From Methanosarcina mazei S-6 (GTDB lineage Archaea; Halobacteriota; Methanosarcinia; Methanosarcinales; Methanosarcinaceae), in assembly GCF_000970205.1 (NCBI RefSeq), contig NZ_CP009512.1:3968001-4032000 (forward strand): a stretch of DNA of 64,000 nt, written 5' to 3'. The position numbers and the translations under genes are program-made. Shown here in pieces: positions 47,284-56,582 of this stretch. The notes under the pieces were generated by a model. That model was not told the origin of the DNA, ran no database searches, and saw only the letters and a list, made by a program, of their open reading frames with translations. How positions within the stretch are numbered: the stretch's first letter is position 1; every line of letters begins with the position of its first letter.

Positions 47284-47578
47284 AACATTTCCTCTCTGAG
47301 ATATTTTGTCTGTAAGAATGGCTTATTGGTTAATCCTGAATTTCAACCTTTGCAATTGAGATTCACAGAAGCTATTGAAAAAACGGAAACATTCAGGCCA
47401 ACCATTTATTTTCAGGTCTACTTTTCAAGCAACAAAATCAAGCTGTTTACTGTTCTCATGTTATCATTAATTAAATATAAAAATTGTCGGACCCGTTTTG
47501 ATAGAGATCTCGAATTCTCTCCAATGTCAATAAATAAGGAATTCACAGAATTCTCTATTTTATTTTCAGAATTCTATA

Positions 47579-47636
47579 TTCTCTATTTTCATTTTCTAAA
47601 TGTTATATTCTCTATTTTCATTTTCTAAATGTTATA
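47579..47636. repeat. 29-bp tandem repeat, two identical copies
   Basis: The unit, beginning ttctctattttcattttcta, occurs at 47579-47607 and 47608-47636 without change. It is in the spacer between the DUF1890 gene and the second DUF1894 gene. Confidence 0.9.
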
Positions 47637-47749
47637 TTCTATATATCATATCTTCGTAATTTTAATTGGTGGATTAACTGGAGGTCACCTGAGGCAGTAA
47701 TATCTACCGGAATTTTCCGGATTACTTGAAAAACATAAAAGGTACAAAA

Positions 47750-48052
47750 ATGGTGTGTTTAAGCGAATATGACTTTGACATTCTTCTAAAGAACGCCACT
47801 CTGAAAGAGTGTGAAACCCTTATTAAGGAACGTTCGGAGGAAGTATATCTCGTACCCGGTGGGTACGCAGTAAAAGGTATTATCCTTATGGGTGCAACTG
47901 TTCCTGTTGGTTTTTCAGGAAATGACATTATATTTCAATTTATAAAGCCCTGTTTCGGCCTGTTTGTTATCAGGCTGAGAAATGAAGCAGAAGTAATTAG
48001 GAGACTTAGAGACCAATATAAAAAAGATAAAAATGTAAAAAAGATAAAATAA
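47750..48052 (+). CDS. DUF1894 protein, second copy
   Basis: A 100-residue paralogue of the DUF1894 gene across the spacer. It starts MVCLSEYDFDILLKNATLKE and has PGGYAVKGIILMGATVPVGF and IFQFIKPCFGLFVIRLR, lining up with its paralogue. The ATG at 47750 follows aaaggta; a TTG at 47726 has no such site. The short lysine-rich tail (DKNVKKIK) ends the protein. No DUF1890 partner lies next to it. Function is unknown. Confidence 0.75.
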   Translation: MVCLSEYDFDILLKNATLKECETLIKERSEEVYLVPGGYAVKGIILMGATVPVGFSGNDIIFQFIKPCFGLFVIRLRNEAEVIRRLRDQYKKDKNVKKIK

Positions 48053-48079
48053 TCTCATAAACCTGCTCTTATCTATTGT

Positions 48080-48646
48080 TTAAATTTTAACTTTTCCGGT
48101 ACATTCAGTCCTGCACTTGAAGAACCCGGCTGCAGGTAGTTCGTGAATTGTGGTCGCAACAATCATGCCTTCTCCGATTTCTTTCACAGCCATTATGGGC
48201 CTGCCTCTTTCGTCTTCAAGAACAACCCGGGCATCGGTTTCTGAAAAATAGCCATCGCATCCTGCAGGAGGAATAATGTTTTCAATAAGTTTCTGAGCTT
48301 CGTGCTCACCTACAGGACGGGGTGTACATGGGTTTTCTTCCATCACATATTTTAGAGAGAAAGGAAGCCATTCATATTCGTAATCGGGCACAAGAGGACT
48401 GAAGATTAGAAGGGTCCCACCTTTTGCCACGAACTTTTCAAGGGAGCGTTTGCCGCGTTCAAGCCCGACTCCTGTTTTTGTGTACTGTTTATTTGCAAAA
48501 CCTGTAGGCAGGACAAGAATTTTACAGGCAGGCAGATAAGGAGTTCCAAGTGACGTTGAGAGTGCACGGCTGCATTCAAGCCCATACTCTATGAAGAGTT
48601 TTTCAAAAAGAAGAGGGCAGTCCCAGAGAATAATTACATCACTCAT
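48080..48646 (-). CDS. Conserved hypothetical protein, glutamine amidotransferase-like fold
   Basis: A 188-residue protein with alternating strand/helix pattern: SDVIILWDCPLLFEKLFIEY, CKILVLPTGFANKQYTKTG, then KFVAKGGTLLIFSPLVPDYE. A late GEGMIVATTIHE follows. This looks like a class I glutamine amidotransferase-like (DJ-1/PfpI or BPL-N) fold, but no nucleophile Cys in a typical elbow was found. The start is uncertain (48646 or 48685). It ends opposite the second DUF1894 gene. Function is not known. Confidence 0.65.
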   Translation of the reverse strand: MSDVIILWDCPLLFEKLFIEYGLECSRALSTSLGTPYLPACKILVLPTGFANKQYTKTGVGLERGKRSLEKFVAKGGTLLIFSPLVPDYEYEWLPFSLKYVMEENPCTPRPVGEHEAQKLIENIIPPAGCDGYFSETDARVVLEDERGRPIMAVKEIGEGMIVATTIHELPAAGFFKCRTECTGKVKI

Positions 48647-48697
48647 AAAAAAGGATAGTGAACTCCCACATATGAATTTATCCATGTGAACAAAGAT

Positions 48698-49834
48698 TCA
48701 GGGAGTAAGAGAAGGTTCGGATGATATCAGCCGGGATTCGGGAATACGAATGTTATTCAGGTTTTTTCCGAACTCAAAAACTATCATGTGAGGGCTGGAA
48801 GTGACTGTGAAAGGATGCCCAATGCATTTGAAAATATTTGAATAGTAGCAAATAACACGTTCACAAACTTTACTGTCGCAATAGTCGTGAATTAATCTTA
48901 CATATTCGCTGCCTTTCTCGGTGCAGACTTCGATTTCGGTTCCTATATTGTCGGTGAGGTAAAGAGCTTTGAAAATCATTATGTGCTCTGAAAGGGTGAA
49001 AGCCTCAGGGGGTTTGCCTGTAAATAACTCAAATTCTCTTGCAATATCGTCAACTGAAGGGAGATCTCCGGAAACAAAAGCTTCAAAAACTTTCTTATTC
49101 ATGCTGAGCCGCTGGTAGTTTTGCTCCCTATAGATTTTGATAAGATTTTTCCAGAATTCGGGTCTTTTCCGGATTTCCTTAAAAGTGCTCTCCATCGGTC
49201 CGAAGTATTCTTCAAGCCCTTTAGGAATTTTCTCATAGTCAAGAAACTCAAATCGCCTGAGATAGACCTTGGTCACGTTTGACCTGCTAAATAAACCCTG
49301 TATATCGAGCTTCATCTGTTTTGCAAGAAAGAGAGAAAGGCTGTGGGCAATTACTCCCCTGAAACAGGGATTGCCATTTGAAAGAGTGAGGATTACAGAT
49401 TCCGGTTCAGGGCTTCCGGTGCACTCTGCATCGACTTTAATTTTCCAACCCAGTCTATTATTCAGTACGTTTACATAATCAATAAAATCAGGGATCTTTT
49501 TAATAGTATACGGGTTTATTAACTCGTATACAGTTGATTCTTCAATAAGCAAACCTGAAGTTTTCCTGATAAACCATTCAAGCATTGTATGATGGATGAG
49601 CAGGAATTCTTCCTCTTCAATCATTCTGTTGCGGGATTCTGCACCCCTTGAAGCCTGGTTTGAGTCTTTAGAGTTTTGATCTCCTTTTTCCCCATTTTTT
49701 TCATCAATAAGCTGACAGGCAGTTTCTATAGAGTCCCTTATTGCTGCACTCAAATTTCCATTATTTTTGTCCAGAAAGGGCTTTAATTTATCTATATAAC
49801 ACTGGTCAATTGAGATATTTTTTCGGACTATCAA
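48698..49834 (-). CDS. Ribbon-helix-helix regulator paralogue 1
   Basis: A 378-residue protein. Residues 1-40 (IVRKNISIDQCYIDKLKPFL, then KNNGNLSAAIRDSIETA) form a ribbon-helix-helix DNA-binding domain, with the strand VRKNISI and two helices. The C-terminal 250 residues are a conserved sensor-like part shared with the next two genes, e.g. FKEIRKRPEFWKNLIKIYRE and EVCTEKGSEYVRLIHDYCDS. The start is set at TTG 49834 because gaggat lies seven bases before it and its paralogues start at the same spot. A much longer frame upstream is not needed. Likely a transcription factor, ligand unknown. Confidence 0.7.
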   Translation of the reverse strand: MIVRKNISIDQCYIDKLKPFLDKNNGNLSAAIRDSIETACQLIDEKNGEKGDQNSKDSNQASRGAESRNRMIEEEEFLLIHHTMLEWFIRKTSGLLIEESTVYELINPYTIKKIPDFIDYVNVLNNRLGWKIKVDAECTGSPEPESVILTLSNGNPCFRGVIAHSLSLFLAKQMKLDIQGLFSRSNVTKVYLRRFEFLDYEKIPKGLEEYFGPMESTFKEIRKRPEFWKNLIKIYREQNYQRLSMNKKVFEAFVSGDLPSVDDIAREFELFTGKPPEAFTLSEHIMIFKALYLTDNIGTEIEVCTEKGSEYVRLIHDYCDSKVCERVICYYSNIFKCIGHPFTVTSSPHMIVFEFGKNLNNIRIPESRLISSEPSLTP

Positions 49835-50233
49835 AAGGACATCCTCTTTTCCCTTTTTGGAGTTGAAGGAGATTCGAATTTTCCTCGCTCGCCTCACTAT
49901 TTGATATTTATGAATCAGTACTAGATAGTAGTTATTACTTATTAATTTTTTTGTTGGAGCATTGAACGGAATATTTATATTTAGTAATTTGAGACAAAAA
50001 TAAATGAAAACTAAAAACAGATTCATGAAAAACGAATATAAAAAAAGAGACAAACTGTAAAGAGCCGCATTTACATCAATAATTTATTTTTATATTTATT
50101 ATGTTTGAAAAAATAGAGAAAATAAAGTACCGGTAATAACAGTTGTGGGAAGATAAATTAGCAGGTATCAATAATAACAGCCGCGGGAAAATGAATTAAC
50201 AGGCAACGACAATAACATTTTATATAAGATAAA
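49835..50233. other. AT-rich spacer between two paralogues
   Basis: About 400 bp with no gene. Degenerate repeats of the type aataacag-gggaa-ataaatta occur near 50130-50230. It should hold the promoter of the upstream-starting paralogue 1. Confidence 0.4.
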
Positions 50234-51283
50234 TTAAGAGGAATCTGCAAACTCAATAATAATCAGATTTGATATTGACCTGATCTCAAATGTGCAGCCT
50301 GCCATTTTGAATAATTTAGAGAAAAACTCTGTAAGTTTTTCAATAGCAGTTTCTTCGGAAAATTGATGCCTGATTTTTATACTTATTTTTCCCCTCTCAA
50401 CTGTCCGCTCAAGATCATTTGCCAGCTGGGTGACGGTAATTAATCTTTTGCAAATTGCAAGTAATTCATAAAGTGGAATTTCCCTGATGGGTTTGCCTGC
50501 AGATGCCTCAATAAAATTTGTCACATCCGGGATGCCTCCAGAGAGGAATGTCTCAAAGACGTCCTTGTTAAGGTTTACACGCTGATACCTCTGCAACCTG
50601 TATCTTTCCACCAAAGAATTCCAGAAATCTGGCTTGCTCCTGATTTCTTTAAAAGTATAGTCAAGAGTCCCGAAATTTTTTCTAATACCCGGGGGGACAT
50701 CCGTGTAAGACCTGTGTTCCTTGAGGAAAATGCGAATTGAATTGGATTTCCTGTGGACAAAAGGAACATCAAGGTTCAAATGGCGGCCGATAAATATGGA
50801 AATTGCCTCAGCAAGGTATGCTCTCAAACTGGGATCCCCGTTCTCAATTACTATGACCTCGGTGTTGTCTTCCCAGATACTGGAGTAAGCTTCAACCTCC
50901 CACCCCATATTCTGACTGCGTATATTAAGATACTCAAGAAGGTCCGGGACATTCTTGATCTGATAAGGATTGAAAATCTCACTTACCAGCTCGTCATCTA
51001 CAAGTATCCCATCGGTATTTTCGATAAGCCACCTGAATGAGAGCTGACTGACGAGTATGCATTCCCCGCTCTCGATCAGATTATTGCGAATTTCAGGATA
51101 CTTTGTGGAGTTCTGTGTAAAATATTCCAGGGCATCTTCTACAGACTCATGGCCCTGAAGAGCAGCATCCGCGAACTCTATTACATCCCTGATTGCAGCA
51201 CTCAGGTTCCCATTATTTTTTTCCAGGAAGGGCTGCAATTTCTGGAGATATTCGTCTTCCATAGAAACGTTTTTGCGAATCAA
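50234..51283 (-). CDS. Ribbon-helix-helix regulator paralogue 2
   Basis: A 349-residue paralogue. The ribbon-helix-helix part is IRKNVSMEDEYLQKLQPFLE followed by KNNGNLSAAIRDVIEFAD. The shared C-terminal part has FKEIRSKPDFWNSLVERYRL, QRVNLNKDVFETFLSGGIPD and KISIKIRHQFSEETAIEKLT. It starts with TTG at 51283 behind aggga. It has no kinase or enzyme motif. Probably a dimeric DNA-binding regulator. A linker between the two parts is shorter than in paralogues 1 and 3. Confidence 0.72.
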   Translation of the reverse strand: MIRKNVSMEDEYLQKLQPFLEKNNGNLSAAIRDVIEFADAALQGHESVEDALEYFTQNSTKYPEIRNNLIESGECILVSQLSFRWLIENTDGILVDDELVSEIFNPYQIKNVPDLLEYLNIRSQNMGWEVEAYSSIWEDNTEVIVIENGDPSLRAYLAEAISIFIGRHLNLDVPFVHRKSNSIRIFLKEHRSYTDVPPGIRKNFGTLDYTFKEIRSKPDFWNSLVERYRLQRYQRVNLNKDVFETFLSGGIPDVTNFIEASAGKPIREIPLYELLAICKRLITVTQLANDLERTVERGKISIKIRHQFSEETAIEKLTEFFSKLFKMAGCTFEIRSISNLIIIEFADSS

Positions 51284-51416
51284 AGGTTATCCCTGCTTAC
51301 AAAAATTTTGCTTCAACAAATCGTCTGGCGTTACAGGTACAATACAGGTACAATATAAGCTTAAACAGTATAATCAGGCTTATAAATTCGATTTATAAAT
51401 ATTTAAGAATTATTAT

Positions 51417-52529
51417 TTATTCGTAAAAATCCAGACCCGGAGAAATTTTTACAACATCCTCTACTGAAATTTCAGGAAGAGAAAAATCAAAAATAATGAG
51501 TCCGGATACGTAAGTTACACTGAATCTGTGCAGACCGGCCTCGAATAAATTGGAAAACAGCTTAATAAGCTTTAGAACCACACTTTCTTCAGAGTAGTCG
51601 TGCCTGATTTTGATGCACTCTTTTCCTTTTTCAGCACATATCTCCACATCATTTACAAGCTGTGAAGCTACTACAAGATATTTAAAAAGAGGCAGAAGTT
51701 CTTGAAGTGGAATTTCACGAAGCGAACGGTCAGCCTTAACCTCAAAGTATTTTGTAATATCAGGGAGCTTCCCTGCCAACAGGGCTTCAAAGAGGCTCTT
51801 GTCCAGGTTTACCCTCTGATAGTTGAATTTAGTATAAAGTTCAGCAAGCGTCATCCAGAAAGCAGGCTTTCTCTCAATTTCCCTGAAAAGAATATCTCTG
51901 GAACCAAATAGGTTCCGAACTCCGGGAGTTGCTTCGAGCATATCGTGACGAACAAAAGGTCTGAGATATACGGTGATTGAATTTGATCTCCTGTGCAGAG
52001 CCTCGGCATCCAGACCTGCCCAGCGCGAGAGAAAAATACAGGCTACCTCAACAAGAAACTCCCTCATGTCTCTATCCCCTCCGGTGAAATCCATACTGGT
52101 ACACCCGTTTTGAAGGTTTTCTCCACAGGAAGTCGAGACTTCAATCTTCCACCCAAGCTGCTTACTGATGGTGTTCAGGTACTCTATCAGTTCGGGGACT
52201 GTATTAATGAGGTAGGGATTTATAAGTTCATGGACAATATCTTCATCTATAAGCTTCCCAGCACTGTTTCTGATAAGCCACTTAATCATCTGCTGGTTTA
52301 CCATAACACATTCTTCATTCCTGAGAAGCTCTTCTCCTGCTCCAGGAAAACTTTCCTTTTTTCCTGGATTTTCAGAACTTACATCTTGAGTTCCATAACT
52401 TTCAGGGCAAAGGCTAACCAGATCAATTGCTTCCCTTATTGCTGCACTTAAATTACCTCCATTCTTTTCCAGCAAGGACTGGAGCTTCTGGAGGTGAACT
52501 TCATCTAAAGAAACGTTTTTACGAATCAA
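51417..52529 (-). CDS. Ribbon-helix-helix regulator paralogue 3
   Basis: A 370-residue paralogue with IRKNVSLDEVHLQKLQSLLE and KNGGNLSAAIREAIDLVSLC as the DNA-binding part. A Ser/Gly-rich linker (about 45-65) is followed by the shared sensor-like part: FREIERKPAFWMTLAELYTK and EICAEKGKECIKIRHDYSEE. The start is TTG at 52529 (another TTG at 52532), behind caggga. The three genes share strand and start codon, so they arose by tandem duplication. It is divergent from the PUA gene. The regulated genes are unknown. Confidence 0.72.
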   Translation of the reverse strand: MIRKNVSLDEVHLQKLQSLLEKNGGNLSAAIREAIDLVSLCPESYGTQDVSSENPGKKESFPGAGEELLRNEECVMVNQQMIKWLIRNSAGKLIDEDIVHELINPYLINTVPELIEYLNTISKQLGWKIEVSTSCGENLQNGCTSMDFTGGDRDMREFLVEVACIFLSRWAGLDAEALHRRSNSITVYLRPFVRHDMLEATPGVRNLFGSRDILFREIERKPAFWMTLAELYTKFNYQRVNLDKSLFEALLAGKLPDITKYFEVKADRSLREIPLQELLPLFKYLVVASQLVNDVEICAEKGKECIKIRHDYSEESVVLKLIKLFSNLFEAGLHRFSVTYVSGLIIFDFSLPEISVEDVVKISPGLDFYE

Positions 52530-52828
52530 CAAAATCCCTGTTACTTTTTCTATATTGTGGCCGGTTCTGGGGAAATTTCCATCTGCAGGATAAATGTCTG
52601 AGGATCTTTGAAAGCTGGACTTATCTCTTTCAGGTCAGACAATAATTATTTTTCATCTACATTATTTCGAAATTTGTACTTCTGGACAGTCATTGATTAA
52701 AAGATACAAAATATAAATAACTTATTATTTCATCCGAAAAATATAAATTTACATATTTTCTGACAGCTTAACTCGAAACACCTGGACAACCGGAATGGCT
52801 TTAAGGTCTGCACATATTATCTAGCCTC

Positions 52829-53302
52829 ATGAACTGCAATGTAGAAAGACTTTCAAGAGTCCGCATGATTGCGGATTATCAATTTGGGAAAGGTACAGGA
52901 AAAGAGCTGTTCCCAGAAGGGTCAACTTTCCAGCTTTCCCGGACAAAAAGGGTACGCCAGGTACTTCACTCAGGCAAAAGAATTGCAACTGCACGAGCAA
53001 AAGATGGTTTTTTCACTCTCAGCATCGAAGGAGCTTCCGTAATTCATAAACTTCTTTCGGGAAAAAAGCTAAGGGTAGTTGTTTCCGATGATGCTGCACC
53101 TTTTGTGGAGGCAGGCAAAACGGCTTTTGCAAAGCATGTTATTGATATTGATCCGGAACTCAGGGCTGGAGAAGAAGTCCTTATTACGGACAAAAATGAC
53201 AGGCTGCTTGCAACAGGGCAGTTGCTGTTGTCTCCTGCAGAGATCCGGGATCTTGATAGTGGAGCGGCTGTGGATGTGCGGGCAGGAATTGCTTCGAAAT
53301 AA
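52829..53302 (+). CDS. PUA-domain RNA-binding protein
   Basis: A 157-residue protein whose C-terminal half (about 72-150) is a PUA domain: KKLRVVVSDDAAPFVEAGKT, AFAKHVIDIDPELRAGEEVL and the glycine-poor end LLATGQLLLSPAEIRD. The N-terminal part, SRVRMIADYQFGKGTGKELF, is common to archaeal PUA proteins near tRNA modification genes. It probably binds RNA in the cytosol; the target is unknown. It is divergent from paralogue 3 with a 300-bp spacer between. Confidence 0.85.
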   Translation: MNCNVERLSRVRMIADYQFGKGTGKELFPEGSTFQLSRTKRVRQVLHSGKRIATARAKDGFFTLSIEGASVIHKLLSGKKLRVVVSDDAAPFVEAGKTAFAKHVIDIDPELRAGEEVLITDKNDRLLATGQLLLSPAEIRDLDSGAAVDVRAGIASK

Positions 53303-53558
53303 GGGAAGTAGGGCAAGAAAACAGGTGAAGAAAATAAATTTTATACGAAAGGCAAAAAGTATTTTTACTTTTTATACAAATTTTCATATAGCCAGATATA
53401 ATATATAAGATGCCATCTTTACTGCCCAAAAAACAAGAATGAGCAGAAAAAATGAATAAGAATATATTGTAGATAGTTATTTTTGAATGAATACTACCTT
53501 ACAAAAAATGCAGTTATATTTTCAAGCGTGGTCTAAAAAACCGCACTCTGAAAACTAC

Positions 53559-53599
53559 ATCTGAACCTTTAAACCTACTAAATCTGAACCTTTAAACCT
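53559..53599. repeat. 18-bp direct repeat, two copies
   Basis: atctgaacctttaaacct occurs at 53559-53576 and 53582-53599, five bases apart. It lies just upstream of the bactofilin-like gene. Confidence 0.8.
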
Positions 53600-53700
53600 G
53601 ATACCAGGAAACAGTTTTCTCGGAGAGTGAAAACATTTCAGAGCCAGAGCAAATCCTGAAATACCTTCTGGTTCCCGATAATACCAGAATAGAAACAAAC

Positions 53701-54774
53701 ATGATTACAGTAGAGGGAGACGTAATCATCGGCAACCACTCCAGCATCCAGTACTGTATATCTGGAGACACTGTCATCATGGGGGAAGGAGTTGCTGTTT
53801 CCGGAGACGTGATAGCCTGCTCTGATGCAAGAATTGACATGTGGTCAAAAATAGGTAGCGGAGTTAAGGTAGGAAGAAACGCCTATCTGGGAGAATTTGT
53901 TACTATCGACGGGAAACTGATCGTTGCAGGAGACCTGGATGTAGGAAAAGAGGTCAAAATCAAAGGCGGATTTGAGGCTAAAGGCTGGATTGTTGTCAGG
54001 AACCCTGTCCCTGTAATTATGTTTCTGCTCCTGTATATCAGGGAAATGATGCGTCTCGGCAAAGGGGAAGAAGTCGAAAAAGCACTTGAAGAGCTGTTTG
54101 ATGATTCCGGGGAAGAAGAAGAGTTCGATGGAAAAGAACCCGGGGAAAAAGTACTGATCATACCTGCAGATGCAAAAATCTCCCCTGAAGCCATTGAAGT
54201 CAGCGGAGAAGCAATTATCGGGAGCAACTGCTATCTGATAGGAAATCTCAGGGTTCAGACCATAGAAGCCGGGGAAGCCCTTACCCTTAAGGGAAGCATA
54301 AATTCGGAAGGAAACATAATAATTGGAGAAAACAGCACCGTCTATGGAAGCCTTGTTTCAAAAGGGCAGGTAAATATCGGCAGGAACAGCAGAGTCTTCG
54401 GAGGTATAAGGGCCGATTCCGTAATCCTGCATGAAAAAGCAATAGTGGACGGTACTATAAAAGCACCTGCCGGTGTATCTTTTTTAAGAGAAGCAGCCGG
54501 AGAAAAGCCTCCTCTTGCAGATGTCAACGCTTTAGGGAAAGTGCTTATGGTCGGGCTAGAAAAGCAGCCAGAGAGTAAGACTGAAGAAGAACCCGTAAAA
54601 GCTGTGGAGCCCGCAGATATAGATTCTCTGATCAAGACCGGCCCGAAAGTCAAAAACGGATTTGTGCCCGGTATGGAGAAAAAATCTGCCCGAACCAGAT
54701 CCCTTGCAAGAACCCGACATTTTTCGGGGTCCAGAACTAGAAAAAGACAGGGAACCGGAGAACACCAGAGCTAA
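53701..54774 (+). CDS. Bactofilin-like polymer-forming protein
   Basis: A 357-residue protein with two blocks of short beta-helix turns: ITVEGDVIIGNHSSIQYCIS at the start and SINSEGNIIIGENSTVYGSL at about 205. This is the pattern of bactofilins, which form filaments or scaffolds without nucleotide. An acidic helical insert (about 120-145) and a basic tail (ARTRSLARTRHFSGSRTRKR) flank the second block. The frame is open for about 33 codons before the ATG with coding-like content but no normal start, so the true N-terminus may lie upstream. Role unknown. Confidence 0.75.
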   Translation: MITVEGDVIIGNHSSIQYCISGDTVIMGEGVAVSGDVIACSDARIDMWSKIGSGVKVGRNAYLGEFVTIDGKLIVAGDLDVGKEVKIKGGFEAKGWIVVRNPVPVIMFLLLYIREMMRLGKGEEVEKALEELFDDSGEEEEFDGKEPGEKVLIIPADAKISPEAIEVSGEAIIGSNCYLIGNLRVQTIEAGEALTLKGSINSEGNIIIGENSTVYGSLVSKGQVNIGRNSRVFGGIRADSVILHEKAIVDGTIKAPAGVSFLREAAGEKPPLADVNALGKVLMVGLEKQPESKTEEEPVKAVEPADIDSLIKTGPKVKNGFVPGMEKKSARTRSLARTRHFSGSRTRKRQGTGEHQS

Positions 54775-55072
54775 CCCGAATTCTTAAAAACGGGCTCTGA
54801 AAATGTGGGGTTCTTCTGCCCGAGTTTTTTTAAAGGATACTCTGGAATACAGAATTTCCTGTGGATCCTGATTTCTTTGAGCACTGATTTTGCTCTACAG
54901 CAGAAAAACTTCTTTTTCCAGAGAGCAGGTAACCTGTGACACTTAAGTGAATTCGAGAGGATTAACGGTTTTCCTGTTTCCCGGGAATAGGAAAAATTTA
55001 AACTGAGAAAAATTAGTTAATCAGGAAGTTATTAATTCAGGACATCTCTGTAGAAACCATCAGTTAGTTTAG

Positions 55073-55168
55073 AGAAGAAGTTCTTAATTTAGGAGAAGAA
55101 ATTCTTAATTTAAGAAAAGAAGTTTTTAGTTTAAGAGAAGAAGTTTTTAGTTTAAGAGAAGAAGTTCT
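55073..55168. repeat. 21-bp tandem repeat, four copies plus part
   Basis: Units start agaagaagttcttaattt, at 55073, 55094, 55115, 55136 and partly 55157. They differ at a few positions. Confidence 0.85.
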
Positions 55169-55320
55169 ATCAAGATACTCATTTGAGATATGAACTTATG
55201 AAGCAACCATGAAAATCATCATGAAAATCCATGAAGTTGACATATAAACTCATGAATTTCCGATGTTTAGGTGAAAACCGAAAAACCGCTTGAGTTTCAG
55301 TATTAACTTTCACTATTAGT

Positions 55321-55365
55321 CACTGATAAATTAGTCACTGATAAATTAGCCACTGATAAATTTAC
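55321..55365. repeat. 15-bp tandem repeat, three copies
   Basis: The unit cactgataaattagt repeats at 55321, 55336 and 55351 with changes only at its end. It lies 30 bp before the argD start. Confidence 0.85.
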
Positions 55366-55394
55366 AATCACAAATTTAAAGGAAGGGAATTCAC

Positions 55395-56582
55395 TTGACA
55401 GATAAAATTATTAATTCCGGTAACCTTGAAGCAGGGTACGATTCCGTTATAGATAAAGATTCAAAGTATGTGATGCAGACTTACGGGCGCCAGCCCCTCG
55501 TTCTCTCAAAAGGCAAAGGAGCAGTTGTCCAGGATATTTACGGTAAGGAGTACATCGACTGTGTCGCAGGCATTGCAGTAAACAATGTTGGGCACTGCCA
55601 CCCCACAGTTGTTAAAGCAATCCAGGCACAGGCTGAGAAGCTGATCCACGTTTCCAACCTGTATTATACTGAAATCCAGGCAGAATTTGCAGAAAGCCTT
55701 GCCTCGATTACAGGCATGGAACGTGTCTTTTTCTGTAACTCGGGAGCCGAAGCCGTAGAGGCTGCGATGAAACTGGCCCGTGTAGCTACAGGAAAAAGTG
55801 CTTTTGTAGCAGCCGAACATTCCTTCCACGGGAGGACCATAGGGGCTCTCAGCGTAACTCACAAGAGCATGTACAGGGATCCCTTTATGCCTCCTGTAAG
55901 TTCAAAAACAAGCTTTGTCCCCTATTCTGACGCCGATGCTATAAGGAAAGCGATTTCCGAAGATACCGCAGCAGTGGTCCTTGAACCGATCCAGGGAGAA
56001 GGCGGGGTTAATGTCCCGGATCCCGGATATTTAAAAGAGGTAAGGGAAATCTGTGACGAAACCGGAACCCTCCTCATCTTTGACGAGGTACAGACAGGCT
56101 TTGGAAGGACAGGTACCTGGTTCTGTAAAGAACAATTTGGAGTTGAGCCTGACGTTATGAGCATGGCAAAAGCCATAGGAGGAGGGTTCCCCATGGGCGC
56201 CATTGCAGCTCGCAGCGGCCTCAGTTTCGGGCGCGGGCAGCATGCTTCTACCTTCGGCGGCGGGCCTCTTGCCTGTGCAGCAGCTCTTGCTTCGATCCAG
56301 GCGATAAAAGAGGAAAAGCTTCTGGAACGCTCAAAGGAAATGGGCGCTTATTTCACGAAAAAACTTTCAGGCATGGCAAGGGATGATATTGTGGAGGTCC
56401 GCGGGAAAGGGCTTATGATAGGAGTTGAGATTAAATATCCCTGCGGAAAGTTTGTAGATTTTGCAAGGGAACATGGTGTGCTTGTAAACTGCACCTCGGA
56501 CTCGGTGCTCCGCCTTGTCCCTCCACTTGTGATTACGAAAGAACAGATAGACTCGGTTGTTGATGTCCTTGAGCAGGCGTGA
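55395..56582 (+). CDS. argD: Acetylornithine aminotransferase
   Basis: A PLP enzyme of arginine synthesis that forms acetylornithine from the semialdehyde and glutamate. The 395 residues show the class III pattern: [54 protein letters not shown] with the PLP aspartate, and [13 protein letters not shown] with the PLP lysine. The start TTG at 55395 follows ggaaggga. hisC starts inside its last 26 bases, so the two are coupled. Confidence 0.93.
   Translation: MTDKIINSGNLEAGYDSVIDKDSKYVMQTYGRQPLVLSKGKGAVVQDIYGKEYIDCVAGIAVNNVGHCHPTVVKAIQAQAEKLIHVSNLYYTEIQAEFAESLASITGMERVFFCNSGAEAVEAAMKLARVATGKSAFVAAEHSFHGRTIGALSVTHKSMYRDPFMPPVSSKTSFVPYSDADAIRKAISEDTAAVVLEPIQGEGGVNVPDPGYLKEVREICDETGTLLIFDEVQTGFGRTGTWFCKEQFGVEPDVMSMAKAIGGGFPMGAIAARSGLSFGRGQHASTFGGGPLACAAALASIQAIKEEKLLERSKEMGAYFTKKLSGMARDDIVEVRGKGLMIGVEIKYPCGKFVDFAREHGVLVNCTSDSVLRLVPPLVITKEQIDSVVDVLEQA

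Larger units (their letters stand above)
54775..55394. other. Long spacer with two tandem repeats
   Basis: The 620 bp between the bactofilin-like gene and argD hold no gene. Two tandem repeats (55073-55168, 55321-55365) are listed. The argD promoter is expected near the second. Confidence 0.55.
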
